Shown here in pieces: positions 8,319-17,236 of a DNA stretch of 46,105 nucleotides. A program made the translations under genes and the position numbers. Every line of letters begins with the position of its first letter. The first letter of the stretch is position 1. Source of the DNA: Pseudomonadota bacterium (GTDB lineage: Bacteria > Pseudomonadota > Gammaproteobacteria > Burkholderiales > Burkholderiaceae_C); contig JAFEEB010000009.1 of the NCBI GenBank assembly GCA_018241325.1, forward strand, positions 70,780-116,884. Reading direction: 5' to 3'. The notes beneath the pieces were generated by a model. It saw nothing but the letters and a program-made list of their open reading frames with translations. It did not search any database and was not told where the DNA came from.

Positions 8319-9146
8319 ATGCCATCCGGACCACTGGATTTTTCCGGCACGGGCCAGCCGCTGGTCGACGCCGACATGGAACAGGCCTTGTCCATCCTGG
8401 GTCTGGAGCCCGGCGCCGACCTGCCGGCGCTCTGGTCCGTGCTGACGGTGGAAAGCCGCGGTTTCGGCTTTCTGGCCGATCGCCGGCCCAAGCTGCTGTT
8501 CGAGCGCCACATTTTTTACAAGCAGACCGACGGCCGCTTTGCCGCCACCGCGCCCGACCTGTGCGCCAAGACCGGCGGTGGCTACCTGGGCGGCGGCGCC
8601 GAATACGACCGCCTGGCCCGTGCCCTGGCGTTGTGCCGCGTGGCCGGGCTGGGCGATGAACCTGCGCTGCGCAGCGCCAGTTGGGGCCTGGGCCAGGTGA
8701 TGGGCTTCAACGCGGCGGTCGCGGGTTTTCCGTCGGCGCGCGAGATGGTCACCCAGATGTCCCAGTCCGAAGCCGCGCAGCTGGCCGGCATGGCGCGCTT
8801 CATGGCCAGCGAGGGGCTGGACGCCAAGCTCCGGGCCCGCGACTGGACCGGCTTTGCGCGCGGCTACAACGGGCCGAGCTACTGGAAGAACGCCTATGAC
8901 GTGAAGCTGAAGTCGGCCTTCCAGAAGTTCTCGTCGGGCATCAGCCGCGACCTGCGGGCCCGCGCGGCGCAGGGCGCCCTGCTGTTTCTGGGCTACAACC
9001 CGGGCGATCCGGATGGCGTGCTGGGCCAGAACACGCGTCGGGCCATCGGGGCATTTCGCGCCGACGCGCACATGGGCACCAGCCCGGAGCTCGATGACGC
9101 GGTGCTCGACGCCATCATGCGCAAGGCCGGCCTGGCGGGCGGCTGA
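8319..9146 (+). CDS. N-acetylmuramidase (DUF3380-type) with C-terminal peptidoglycan-binding domain
   Basis: A 275-residue protein with a strong site AAAGGAGCTGTC before its ATG. The catalytic domain (about residues 35-205) has the features of the N-acetylmuramidase family common in phage endolysins: VLTVESRGFGF with the candidate catalytic Glu45, LLFERHIFY, ASWGLGQVMGFN and WTGFARGYNGPSYW. The last 65 residues look like a PG_binding_1 helix bundle (GYNPGDPDGVLGQNTRRAIGAF), a reversed order from many lysins. No signal peptide is visible, so export would need a holin or another route. It is not near phage genes; a domesticated lysin or colicin/T6-type effector is possible. The family call is firm, the role is not. 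Confidence 0.85.
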   Translation: MPSGPLDFSGTGQPLVDADMEQALSILGLEPGADLPALWSVLTVESRGFGFLADRRPKLLFERHIFYKQTDGRFAATAPDLCAKTGGGYLGGGAEYDRLARALALCRVAGLGDEPALRSASWGLGQVMGFNAAVAGFPSAREMVTQMSQSEAAQLAGMARFMASEGLDAKLRARDWTGFARGYNGPSYWKNAYDVKLKSAFQKFSSGISRDLRARAAQGALLFLGYNPGDPDGVLGQNTRRAIGAFRADAHMGTSPELDDAVLDAIMRKAGLAGG

Positions 9147-9200
9147 CCCGCCGCGGAGCGCAGCGCCGGGCCGAGGAGCCATCTCGCCACGGGCAACGGT

Positions 9201-9848
9201 TCAGTCGGGCCAGGACAGGCTCACGCCGTAGGTCCGGGCCAGGGCCAGCAGGTCTTCGGGCGTATCGACATCAACCCCATGCCGCGGATGCGGCACCGAA
9301 AGCGCCTGCACTCTATCGGGGTGGGCGCGCCGCCATTCGCGCACGCCGGCAGCGCCGCGGTCCTGCATCACCGCAGCGCGCACGGCGCGGCCAAAGACAA
9401 TCGGGTGGCCCGGCTGCCCGTCGAACTGCGGCACCAGCAGATCGATGCCGGGCGGATGCGCGGCCCACGCGGCCAGGACGGCGGCCACGTCCGCTTGTGC
9501 GAGCAGCGGCTGGTCCGCCAGCGCCACCAGCACCGCGTCCAGATCGGGCGGCAAGGCGGCCAGGCCCGTGCGCAGGGAGCTGCCCTGCCCCTCGTCGGGC
9601 GCCGGATTGAGCGCCCATTGCAAGGCCCGGGGATCCGGCAGGGTGCCCTGGACGGTGCGCAAGACGGGCTCGATGGCGGTCGCATGGTGGCCCAGCACGA
9701 CCACCACGGGGGCCACGCCGTTGTCCAGCAGCGTGCGCAGCACGCGCTCGACCAGCGGCACCCCATCGCGCCGCAGCAGGCTTTTGGGCCGATAGCCCAT
9801 GCGCCGCCCCGCGCCGGCCGCCATGACGACTGCGCCGACAAGGCTCAT
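9201..9848 (-). CDS. MocA-type nucleotidyltransferase (molybdenum cofactor cytidylyltransferase-like)
   Basis: A 215-residue protein starting MSLVGAVVMAAGAGRRMGYRPKS, where the AAGxGxRMG loop binds the nucleotide. The ALADQPLL segment (a DxP-type metal site) and a final GVDVDTPEDL are also typical of the MobA/MocA/CoxD-accessory nucleotidyltransferase group. It likely attaches CMP to molybdopterin to make the dinucleotide cofactor used by the cox-type hydroxylase of this operon. The ATG overlaps the stop of the XdhC-family gene by four bases (ATGA), so translation is coupled. It is the last gene of the operon. The exact cofactor product is inferred. Confidence 0.85.
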   Translation of the reverse strand: MSLVGAVVMAAGAGRRMGYRPKSLLRRDGVPLVERVLRTLLDNGVAPVVVVLGHHATAIEPVLRTVQGTLPDPRALQWALNPAPDEGQGSSLRTGLAALPPDLDAVLVALADQPLLAQADVAAVLAAWAAHPPGIDLLVPQFDGQPGHPIVFGRAVRAAVMQDRGAAGVREWRRAHPDRVQALSVPHPRHGVDVDTPEDLLALARTYGVSLSWPD

Positions 9849-10897
9849 GTTTGCGGCACGAAGCAGACCTGTCCGGCGTCGTTGGGCGCGATGTCCTGCA
9901 AGTCCTTCACGTGCGCCACGTCCATGTCGCGCGGCAGCGGCACGCCGTTTTTCACCGCCAGCACCTCGGCCATCACGCTGACGGCGATCTCGGGCGGGGT
10001 CTTGCTGCCGATGTAGATGCCGATGGGGCCGCGCAGGTGCGCCAGGCTTTCGTCGGTTTGATCGAGGTGCTCGACCATGCGCTGGTGGCGCAAGGCGCTG
10101 TTGCGGCGGCTGCCGATGGCGCCGATGTAAAACGCCGACGTCTCCAGCGCCTGCAGCAGGGCCAGGTCGTCCAGCTTGGGGTCGTGCGTGAGGGCGACGA
10201 CGCAGCTGCGTCCGTCCAGCGCCATGTCGGTCACGGTGTCGTCGGGCATGGTGCGCACCAAGTGCGCGCCGGGCACGCTCCAGCTGCCGGCAAACTCCTC
10301 GCGCGGATCGCACACCGTCACCGCAAAGCCGCAAAAAAGGGCCATGGTGGCCAGGTATTCACTCATCTGCCCGGCGCCGATGATCAGCATGCGCCAGCCG
10401 GGGCCGAAGGTGTTGACCAACTCGCGCTCGTTCAGGATCAGCTCGGCGGGGTGCTCGGTGGCCTCCAGCGTGACCTGCCCGTCGGCCAGCCGCACGCGCC
10501 GGTGCATCAGGCGGCCGGCATCCAGCGCCGCCAGCAGATCGGCCACCTTCGTCGCCTCGGGGTCGAACTCGAGCATCACCTCCAGCGTGCCGCCGCAGGG
10601 CAGGCCAAAGCGATGCGCCTCGTCGGCCGTGATGCCGTACTTGACGAACTGCGGCGGGCCCTCGCGCGGCAGGGCGTCGGCCGCGTCGGCCTGGGTATAG
10701 CGGGCGATCAGGTCGTACTCGACGCAGCCGCCCGACACCGAGCCCATCACCGCGCCGTCCTGGCGCAACGCCATGATGCAGCCCACCGGCCGCGGCGACG
10801 AGCCCCAGGTGCGCACGACGGTGGCCAGCACGGCCCGCTTGCCGTCCTGGCGCCAGTCGCGCAGCGCGCGCAGGACCGTGACGTCAAGGTTTTCCAT
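9845..10897 (-). CDS. XdhC/CoxI family molybdenum hydroxylase maturation protein
   Basis: A 350-residue protein of the XdhC/CoxI family: an N-terminal domain with VLATVVRTWGSSPRPVG and SVSGGCVEYDL, then a Rossmann-like domain with MLIIGAGQMSEYLATMA and CDPREEF, ending with IGAIGSRRNSALR and GPIGIYIGSKTPPEIAVSVMAEVL. Members of this family bind molybdenum cofactor and help sulfuration and insertion into hydroxylases. It is distinct from the second XdhC at 34490-35377, which belongs to the xanthine dehydrogenase cluster. It precedes the nucleotidyltransferase with a 4-base overlap and follows coxG after a 128-base gap holding a hairpin. Confidence 0.9.
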   Translation of the reverse strand: MENLDVTVLRALRDWRQDGKRAVLATVVRTWGSSPRPVGCIMALRQDGAVMGSVSGGCVEYDLIARYTQADAADALPREGPPQFVKYGITADEAHRFGLPCGGTLEVMLEFDPEATKVADLLAALDAGRLMHRRVRLADGQVTLEATEHPAELILNERELVNTFGPGWRMLIIGAGQMSEYLATMALFCGFAVTVCDPREEFAGSWSVPGAHLVRTMPDDTVTDMALDGRSCVVALTHDPKLDDLALLQALETSAFYIGAIGSRRNSALRHQRMVEHLDQTDESLAHLRGPIGIYIGSKTPPEIAVSVMAEVLAVKNGVPLPRDMDVAHVKDLQDIAPNDAGQVCFVPQT

Positions 10898-10947
10898 GGT
10901 GAGAGTCCTTCATGATGAGCCCGCCGGCTTGGCTCCCGCGCCCCTGT

Positions 10948-10994
10948 CTTGCTCCCTCTCCCCAGAGGGGCGATGGAGCAAGCGAGGGAGCAAG
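10948..10994. repeat. Hairpin of the CTCCCTC family between coxG and the XdhC gene
   Basis: Perfect 11-bp arms CTTGCTCCCTC (10948-10958) and GAGGGAGCAAG (10984-10994) flank a loop that also contains CCCC..GGGG pairing. It resembles the inner part of the hrpA palindrome. No T-run follows on the minus strand, so it looks more like an mRNA-stabilising or attenuating structure than a terminator. Confidence 0.6.
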
Positions 10995-11025
10995 AGCACG
11001 CCGCCGGACGAGCATGGCATTCACC

Positions 11026-11610
11026 TCAACGCAAAGCCCAACCCACCGCCACGATGACTGCAACGGCCACCAGAATCCACACCCAGGCCGGCACGCCCGC
11101 TTCGCCGCCGGGCACCTTGGCCGGCAGGGCCTCGCCGGCAGCGGCCGCCTCGGGCGCCGGGTGGCGGCGCTGCATTTCTTCGTCGAAGCGTTTGAAAAAG
11201 CTCTCGGCCATGGACTTGGCCACGCCGTCGATCAGGCGCTGGCCCACCTGCGCGATCTTGCCGCCCACCGTGGCGTTGACGGTGTAGCCCAGCTCGCAGC
11301 CCCCATCGTTGGGCGTGAGCACCACCTTGGCACTGCCCTTGCCGAAGCCCGCCGCGCCGCCGTTGCCCTCGAACTGGATGGTGTAGCTGCTGGGCGCCTG
11401 GATGTCGGCGAGCTGGATGGCGCCCTTGAACTTGGCCGCCACGGGGCCGACCTTGATGGCGTTGACCAGCGCGTAGGCGTTCTCGCCCGTGGCCTCGATG
11501 CTCTCGCAGCCGGGGATGCAGGCTTTGAGCACCTCGGGGTCGTTCAGCGCGTCCCAGGCCTGTTGCTGCGTGACGGCCAGCGGCCGCGATCCTTGCATGT
11601 CCATGTTCAA
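11026..11610 (-). CDS. coxG: CoxG-like SRPBCC protein with C-terminal membrane anchor
   Basis: A 194-residue protein. Residues 1-145 match the carbon monoxide dehydrogenase subunit G family (SRPBCC fold): MDMQGSRPLAVTQQQAWDAL, LKACIPGCESIEATGE, and GYTVNATVGGKIAQVGQRLID. Residues about 172-192 (AWVWILVAVAVIVAVGW) form a single membrane helix, preceded by an Ala/Pro-rich linker. CoxG is thought to help attach the hydroxylase to the cytoplasmic membrane. It lies 13 bases downstream of the coxE-like gene in the same operon. The start is supported by GAGGAGATTGAAC before the ATG. Confidence 0.92.
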   Translation of the reverse strand: MNMDMQGSRPLAVTQQQAWDALNDPEVLKACIPGCESIEATGENAYALVNAIKVGPVAAKFKGAIQLADIQAPSSYTIQFEGNGGAAGFGKGSAKVVLTPNDGGCELGYTVNATVGGKIAQVGQRLIDGVAKSMAESFFKRFDEEMQRRHPAPEAAAAGEALPAKVPGGEAGVPAWVWILVAVAVIVAVGWALR

Positions 11611-11623
11611 TCTCCTCGGGAGT

Positions 11624-12880
11624 TCATTTTTTCATGAGTGCCGCGATCGCGCTGGCCAGCTCGGTCAGCTGGGTCACGTTGTGCACCGCCAGGGTTCCGT
11701 CGCAGGCCTTGTGCAGCACCGCCGCGCCGCGCGCCAGCGGCTGGTAGCCGTCGAAGCGCAGCAGCGGGTTGAGCCACAGGATGCGGCGCGTGTGGCGTTT
11801 GAGCCAGGCCAGCTCCTGCGCCAGCAACTCGGGCTCACCGGTGTCCAGGCCGTCGCTGACGATCAGCACCAGGGTGCGGCGGCCGACCAGGCGGCGCGCG
11901 TGCTGCGCGCGCAGTGTGGCCAACGAGTCGCCCAGGCGCGTGCCGCCGGCAAAGTCCTCGATGTGGGCGCCGGCGGCGACCAGCATGGCGTCGGTGTCGG
12001 CTTGGCGAAAGCAGCCGCTCAGGTCGGTCAGGCGCGTGCCAAAGGCAAACACGTCGGGGCGGATGCTCTGGCGCTGGCCGGCCACCAGCGCGCGCGCCGT
12101 GGCCGCGTGCAAAAAGGCCAGCAAGAGGCGCGTGTAGCGCTCCATCGATCCCGACACGTCCATCAGCACCAAGAGCGGCAACGGCTGGCGGCGGCGCTGC
12201 AGGCGCGTGATGGCCATCACGTCGCCGCCGGTCTGCGCCGCCTGGCGCAGGGTGCGGCCCCAGTGCACGCGCGCGCCGCGGCTGCCGGCGCGCGTGCGGC
12301 GCGCGGCCACGGTGGGCAACGGCAGGGGGATGTCGCGCACCAAGCGCTCGACCAGGCCGTATTCGCTGGCCGTCAGCTGGTTGAAGTCGGCGGTCTTCAG
12401 GCGCGCCAGCTCGCTCGCCGTCATGGCGGCGTCCAGCTCCACTTCCTGATCGGGCTTGCCCAGCTCGCCCGGCAACTTGGCCTTGGGCGGCGCCAGCGCC
12501 TCGCGCACGCGGGGGCGTTGGCGCGGCGGCGCGGCGCGGCCCTCGGCCGTGGGCAGCATTTGCGCCAGCAGCTTCTTGGCCAGGTCGGGGTCGCGGAAAA
12601 ACACCTCGAACAGCTCGCGGAACACCGCGCGGTCCTGCTCGCGGCTGACCAGCACCGCCTCCAGCGCCGCGCCCAGGTCGCTCTTGTGCGCCACGCCCAC
12701 GAGTTGCGCGGCCTGCTGCGCCAGCGCGATGCGCGATGCGTCCACCCGCACGCCAGCGCGCCGCAGCGTGCGGCCAAAGGCGCTCAGGTTGCCGGCCAGC
12801 TTGCCGCTGCGGGCGTCGCCCAGCTGCGCGACGCGCGGCACGGCGGGCGCGGGGGTGAAGGGGGACGGGGGCGCGATCAC
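11624..12880 (-). CDS. coxE: CoxE-like VWA-domain protein
   Basis: A 418-residue protein from a GTG at 12880, chosen because GGAG lies just upstream and because extending further would overlap coxD in another frame. The C-terminal half is a von Willebrand A domain with the metal site DVSGSM (in PLLVLMDVSGSMERY) and SDGLDTGEP. The family acts with the MoxR/CoxD ATPase as a chelatase-like pair that matures the molybdenum/copper or molybdenum centre of aerobic CO dehydrogenase-type enzymes. The gene lies 22 bases downstream of coxD and 13 upstream of coxG. Confidence 0.9.
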   Translation of the reverse strand: MIAPPSPFTPAPAVPRVAQLGDARSGKLAGNLSAFGRTLRRAGVRVDASRIALAQQAAQLVGVAHKSDLGAALEAVLVSREQDRAVFRELFEVFFRDPDLAKKLLAQMLPTAEGRAAPPRQRPRVREALAPPKAKLPGELGKPDQEVELDAAMTASELARLKTADFNQLTASEYGLVERLVRDIPLPLPTVAARRTRAGSRGARVHWGRTLRQAAQTGGDVMAITRLQRRRQPLPLLVLMDVSGSMERYTRLLLAFLHAATARALVAGQRQSIRPDVFAFGTRLTDLSGCFRQADTDAMLVAAGAHIEDFAGGTRLGDSLATLRAQHARRLVGRRTLVLIVSDGLDTGEPELLAQELAWLKRHTRRILWLNPLLRFDGYQPLARGAAVLHKACDGTLAVHNVTQLTELASAIAALMKK

Positions 12881-12902
12881 GGCGATCTCCGGCCGTGTTG
12901 GC

Positions 12903-13832
12903 TCAGGCCGCTTGCGCCGCGGCCTGCAGGGCTTCGTCGGCCAGCGCGCGGTCGAGCGCGGCCACGTCGTCGCGCTGCTTGAACAGGATGCCGGCGGTGT
13001 CCACCACCACCTCGGGGTCGAGATTGACCGTGTCCAGCGCCACCAGCGCGCGCGCCCATTCCACCGTCTCGGCAATGCCCGGCGCGCGCTGAAAATGGTC
13101 GCCATACGGCGCGCTGCGCAGCTGCTGCACGAAGGCCGCCACCTGGTCGGCCAGCCGTTGCGGCGCCTCGGGCACCAGGGCGCGCACGATGGCCAGCTCG
13201 CGCTCGCGCTCGGGGTAGTCCAGCCAGTGGTACAGGCAGCGGCGCTTGACCGCGTCGTTCAGCTCGCGCGTGCGGTTGCTGGTGAGCAGGGTGACGGGCG
13301 GCACCGTCGCGCGCACCGTGCCCAGCTCGGGGATGCTGACCTGGTACTCGCCCAGGTATTCGAGCAAAAAGGCCTCGAAGGGCTCGTCGGCGCGATCGAC
13401 CTCGTCGATCAGCAGCAGCGCGCCGGGCGCGGGCGTCTCCAGCGCTTGCAAAAGCGGGCGGCGCACCAGGTAGCGGGGTTGATAGACCTCCTGCTCCAGC
13501 TCGCTGGCGGGGGCCTTGCCCTCGGCAGCACGAAGATGAAGCAGTTGCGCGGCGTAGTTCCACTCGTACAAAGCCTCGCGCTGCTCCAGGCCGTCAAAGC
13601 ATTGCAGGCGCAGCAGCTGGCGCGAGAGTACCTGCGCCAGCGCCTTGGCCAGCTCCGTCTTGCCGACGCCCGGCTCGCCCTCCAGCAGCAGCGGGCGCTG
13701 GAGCTTGAGCGCCAGGAACACGGCGGTGGCCAGGCGCCGGTCGGCAAAGTAGCCCTGGGTTTGCAGGGCGGCGATCAGGGTGTCGATGGAGGCGAACGGG
13801 GCGGGCGCCGGAGGCGCCGGAGGAAGGGTCAT
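12903..13832 (-). CDS. coxD: MoxR/CoxD-type AAA+ ATPase
   Basis: A 309-residue AAA+ protein with Walker A GEPGVGKTE, Walker B LLLIDEVDRAD, sensor LLTSNRTREL and a C-terminal lid with the expected length for the MoxR/CoxD branch. It likely works as a chaperone with the VWA protein encoded directly downstream to assemble the active site of the hydroxylase. The start MTLPPAPPAPAP is Pro-rich. A 201-base gap with two repeats separates it from coxM, so the maturation genes may be transcribed at a lower level than the structural genes. Confidence 0.92.
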   Translation of the reverse strand: MTLPPAPPAPAPFASIDTLIAALQTQGYFADRRLATAVFLALKLQRPLLLEGEPGVGKTELAKALAQVLSRQLLRLQCFDGLEQREALYEWNYAAQLLHLRAAEGKAPASELEQEVYQPRYLVRRPLLQALETPAPGALLLIDEVDRADEPFEAFLLEYLGEYQVSIPELGTVRATVPPVTLLTSNRTRELNDAVKRRCLYHWLDYPERERELAIVRALVPEAPQRLADQVAAFVQQLRSAPYGDHFQRAPGIAETVEWARALVALDTVNLDPEVVVDTAGILFKQRDDVAALDRALADEALQAAAQAA

Positions 13833-13862
13833 GAACGGTGAACACGTGAATGCTGAACTATT

Positions 13863-13920
13863 GAAATGATAGCTGGTTGCGCTTGTTGGGAGCGCGCTAG
13901 AGGCCTATTTGACTTGAAAT
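13863..13920 (+). repeat. ATAGCT-type dispersed repeat, copy 2, between coxM and coxD
   Basis: The clearest intergenic copy: ATAGCTGGTTGCGCTTG, a short spacer, then GCGCGCTAGAGGCCTATTTG. TTGCGCTTG and the following GCGCTAG can partly pair. It lies 31 bases upstream of the coxD start. Confidence 0.8.
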
Positions 13921-13946
13921 CGCCGTGCCCGAACCACGGCTGTCGG

Positions 13947-13982
13947 CCCTCACCCCTGCCCTCTCCCAGAGGGAGAGGGAGG
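13947..13982. repeat. Half copy of the CCCTCACCCC palindrome, between coxM and coxD
   Basis: CCCTCACCCCTGCCCTCTCC followed by AGAGGGAGAGGGAGG. It matches one arm plus one inner hairpin of the element in hrpA at 6356-6456, with two changes. It lies 27 bases beyond copy 2 of the other repeat family. Confidence 0.75.
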
Positions 13983-14033
13983 AATACCCCAGCGGCCAAG
14001 CGCCGACAGCCGCCCAAGGTTGAGGGGACTGCC

Positions 14034-14828
14034 TCAAGCCAGCGCCTGCGCCACGGCGCGCTGGGTCATCACGCCGACCAGGTGGGCGCGGTAGGCGGCC
14101 GAGCCGTGCAGGTCGCTGGACATCTCGGCCTCGTCGGTCTTGACGCCCGCCACCGCATCGGGGCTGAACTGCTTGCCCAGCGCCGCTTCCATGCCCGCGT
14201 GGCGAAACACGCCGTTGCCGCCGCCGGTGACGGCCACGCGCACGCTGCCGTCGCCCAGCTGCGCGACGAACACGCCGATCAGCGCAAAGCGCGAGGCCGG
14301 CTGCACGAACTTGACGTAGGCCGCGCGCTTGGGAATGGGCAGGCCGATGGCGGTGATCAGCTCGCCGTCTTCCAGCGCGGTGGCGAACAGGCCCTGGAAG
14401 AAGTCGTCGGCCTTGATTTGCCGCGTGCCGGTGTGCACCGTGGCGCCCAGCGCCATCAGCGCGGCGGGATAGTCGGCGGCGGGGTCGTTGTTGGCCACCG
14501 AGCCGCCGATGGTGCCCATGGCGCGCACCTGCTTGTCGCCGATGTGGCCGGCCAGTTCGGCCAGCGCCGGGATGTCGGCGCGCACCTCGGCGCTTTCGGC
14601 CACGTCGCAGTGGCGCGTCATGGCGCCGATGGTGAGCGTGCCGGCCTCGCGGCGGATGCCTTTCAGATCGGCGATGCCGGCCAAGTCCACCAGTTGCTCG
14701 GGCGCGGCCAGGCGCAGCTTCATCGAGGCCAGCAGGGTCTGCCCGCCGGCCAGCAGCTTGCCGCCGGCCTGGGCCAGCTTTTGCGCGTCGGCGGCGGTGG
14801 CGGGGCGCTCATAGGTGAATGCGTACAT
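14034..14828 (-). CDS. coxM: Molybdenum hydroxylase FAD-binding medium subunit (CoxM-like)
   Basis: A 264-residue flavoprotein subunit. FAD-binding signatures: KLLAGGQTLLASMKLRL (about residues 24-40) and TIGGSVANNDPAADYPAAL (about 104-122). The C-terminal CO_deh_flav_C domain follows. It would pass electrons from the iron-sulfur subunit CoxS to the acceptor. It starts 13 bases after coxL. The length is about 20-30 residues shorter than the CO dehydrogenase medium subunit, within the range seen in form II enzymes. Confidence 0.93.
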   Translation of the reverse strand: MYAFTYERPATAADAQKLAQAGGKLLAGGQTLLASMKLRLAAPEQLVDLAGIADLKGIRREAGTLTIGAMTRHCDVAESAEVRADIPALAELAGHIGDKQVRAMGTIGGSVANNDPAADYPAALMALGATVHTGTRQIKADDFFQGLFATALEDGELITAIGLPIPKRAAYVKFVQPASRFALIGVFVAQLGDGSVRVAVTGGGNGVFRHAGMEAALGKQFSPDAVAGVKTDEAEMSSDLHGSAAYRAHLVGVMTQRAVAQALA

Positions 14829-14841
14829 GAGGGGGCTCCTT

Positions 14842-17214
14842 TCAGGCCTTGGCGGATTGGATGGCTTGCCACACGCGGTGCGGCGTGGCGGGCATGTCGA
14901 TTTCGGTCACGCCCAAGGGCGCCAGCGCGTCGAGCACCGCGTTGATGACCGCCGGCGGCGAGCCGATGGCGCCCGCCTCGCCGCAGCCCTTGCTGCCGAT
15001 CGGGTTGTGGGTGCAGGGCGTGCACACGTGGCCGAGCTTGAACTGGGGGAAGTTGTCGGCGCGCGGCATGGTGTAGTCGGTGTAGCTGCCGGTCAGCAAC
15101 TGGCCGCTTTCGGGGTCGTACACGCCGTGCTCCATCAGCGCCTGGCCCAGGCCCTGCGCCACGCCGCCGTGCACCTGGCCTTCGACGATCATGGGGTTGA
15201 TGATGACGCCGAAGTCGTCCACGGTGGTGAAGCGGTCCACGCGCACCACACCCGTGGCCGGGTCGATCTCGACCTCGCAGATGTAGGTGCCGGCCGGGTA
15301 GGTGAAGTTGGTGGGGTCGTAAAACGCGGTTTCGTCCAGGCCCGGCTCCAGCTTGTCCAGCGGGTAGTTGTGCGGCACGTAGGCCGTCAGCGCCACCTGG
15401 CCGAACGGGATCTTCTTGTCGGTGCCCTTGACGCTGAACTCGCCGCCCGCAAATTCGATGTCCGCATCGCTTGCCTCCATCAAATGCGCGGCGATCTTCT
15501 TGGCCTTGGCCTCGATCTTGTCCAGCGCCTTCATGATGGCCGTGCCGCCCACGCTGAGCGAGCGACTGCCGTAGGTACCCATGCCGAACGGGATGCGCCC
15601 GGTGTCGCCGTGCACGATGTCCACCTGGCTGGGGTCGATGCCCAGCCGCGCGGCCACCAGCTGCGCAAACGTGGTCTCGTGCCCCTGGCCATGGCTGTGC
15701 GAGCCGGTGAACACCGTCACGCTGCCCGTGGGGTTGACCCGCACCTCGCCGGCCTCGAACAGGCCGGCGCGCGCGCCCAGTGCCCCCGCGATGTTGCTGG
15801 GCGCCAGCCCGCAGGCCTCGATGTAGCTGCTGTAGCCCATGCCGCGCTTCAGACCCTTGGCCTCGCTGGCCTTCTTGCGCGCCTCGTAGCCGGCCACGTC
15901 GGCCAGCTTTTGCGCCTCGCTCATGCAGGCGTTGAAGTCGCCCGTGTCGTACTGCAACGCCACCGGCGTCTGGTAGGGGAACTGGGTGATGAAGTTGCGC
16001 TTGCGGATTTCGTCCTGGGCGAGGCCCAAATCCCACGCGCAGCGCGTGACCAGGCGCTCGACCACGTAAGCGGCCTCGGGCCGGCCGGCGCCGCGGTAGG
16101 CATCGACCGGCGCGGTGCTGGTGAACCAGCCATCGACCTCGACGTAAATCTGCGGCGTGGCGTACTGCCCCGCCAGCAGCGTGCCGTACAGGATGGTGGG
16201 CACGCTGGAGGCAAAGGTGGACAGATAGGCGCCCAGGTTGGCGTGGGTGTGCACCCGCATGGCCAAAAACTTGCCGTCCTTGTCCATCGCCATTTCGGCC
16301 ACGGTGATGTGGTCGCGCCCATGCGCGTCGCTCACAAACGACTCGCTGCGCTCGGCCGTCCACTTGATGGCGCAATTGAGCTGCTTGGCCGCCCAGGTGG
16401 CCGCCACGTCTTCGGCGTACAGAAAGATCTTGGAGCCGAAGCCCCCGCCCACGTCGGGCGCCACCACGCGCACCTTGTGCTCGGGCCATTGCAGCACGAA
16501 GGCCGTCATCAGCAGGCGCTCGACGTGTGGGTTCTGGTTGGACACGTACAGCACCGACTCGTCCGTGCCGCGGTTGTAGCTGGCGTTGACGGCGCGCGGC
16601 TCCATGGCGTTGGGGATCAGGCGGTTGTTGGTGATCTCCAGCTTGCTCACGTGGGCGGCGTTGGCAAAGGCGGCGTCCACCGCGGCCTTGTCGCCCAGCG
16701 TCCACTTGTAGCAGTGGTTGTCGGGCGCCTCGTCGTGCAGCGCGGGGCCCTTGCTGGCGGTGCGCATGTCGATCACGGCGCCCAGCACCTCGTAGTCCAC
16801 CTCCACCGCCTCGGCGGCGTTCTTGGCCTGCTCCAGCGTGTCGGCCACCACCATCGCCACGTGGTCGCCCACGTAACGCACCTTCTTGATCGCCAGGATG
16901 GGGTGCGGCGGCTCCTTCATGGGGCTGCCGTCGGGGTTGCTGATCAGCCAGCCGCAAGGCAGGCCACCCATCTTGCCGTCGATGTCGGCGCCGGTGAAGA
17001 TGCGCGCCACGCCCGGCATGGCGCTGGCGGCGGCGGTATCCACCTTCTTGACGATGGCGTGCGCGTGCGGCGAGCGCACGAAGGCGGCGTACTTCTGGTG
17101 GGCCTGGACGATGTCGTCGGTGTAGTTGCCCACGCCGGTCAGAAAGCGCACGTCTTCCTTGCGCTTCATGGACTCGCCGATGTGCGGCAGCTTGGCAAAT
17201 TCAGTGGCACCCAT
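14842..17214 (-). CDS. coxL: Molybdenum hydroxylase large subunit, form II CoxL-like
   Basis: A 790-residue protein from the ATG at 17214, chosen for AAGGAGACAAC before it; an upstream in-frame start adds 21 unconserved residues. It carries [14 protein letters not shown] for cofactor binding, AYRGAGR at residues 372-378 and KGCGEAG with catalytic Glu746. Form I CO dehydrogenase, the proven CO-oxidising type, has AYxCSFR with a copper-binding Cys at this loop. AYRGAGR marks form II, whose substrate is generally unknown. The call is therefore a xanthine-oxidase-family hydroxylase; CO oxidation is not shown. It is flanked by coxS and coxM in the standard S-L-M order. Confidence 0.93.
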   Translation of the reverse strand: MGATEFAKLPHIGESMKRKEDVRFLTGVGNYTDDIVQAHQKYAAFVRSPHAHAIVKKVDTAAASAMPGVARIFTGADIDGKMGGLPCGWLISNPDGSPMKEPPHPILAIKKVRYVGDHVAMVVADTLEQAKNAAEAVEVDYEVLGAVIDMRTASKGPALHDEAPDNHCYKWTLGDKAAVDAAFANAAHVSKLEITNNRLIPNAMEPRAVNASYNRGTDESVLYVSNQNPHVERLLMTAFVLQWPEHKVRVVAPDVGGGFGSKIFLYAEDVAATWAAKQLNCAIKWTAERSESFVSDAHGRDHITVAEMAMDKDGKFLAMRVHTHANLGAYLSTFASSVPTILYGTLLAGQYATPQIYVEVDGWFTSTAPVDAYRGAGRPEAAYVVERLVTRCAWDLGLAQDEIRKRNFITQFPYQTPVALQYDTGDFNACMSEAQKLADVAGYEARKKASEAKGLKRGMGYSSYIEACGLAPSNIAGALGARAGLFEAGEVRVNPTGSVTVFTGSHSHGQGHETTFAQLVAARLGIDPSQVDIVHGDTGRIPFGMGTYGSRSLSVGGTAIMKALDKIEAKAKKIAAHLMEASDADIEFAGGEFSVKGTDKKIPFGQVALTAYVPHNYPLDKLEPGLDETAFYDPTNFTYPAGTYICEVEIDPATGVVRVDRFTTVDDFGVIINPMIVEGQVHGGVAQGLGQALMEHGVYDPESGQLLTGSYTDYTMPRADNFPQFKLGHVCTPCTHNPIGSKGCGEAGAIGSPPAVINAVLDALAPLGVTEIDMPATPHRVWQAIQSAKA

Positions 17215-17236
17215 GGTGTTGTCTCCTTGTCTTGGC

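Noticed and set aside
14720-16957. Long minus-strand frame across coxL
   Set aside because: It is another reading frame of coxL and has no recognisable motif.
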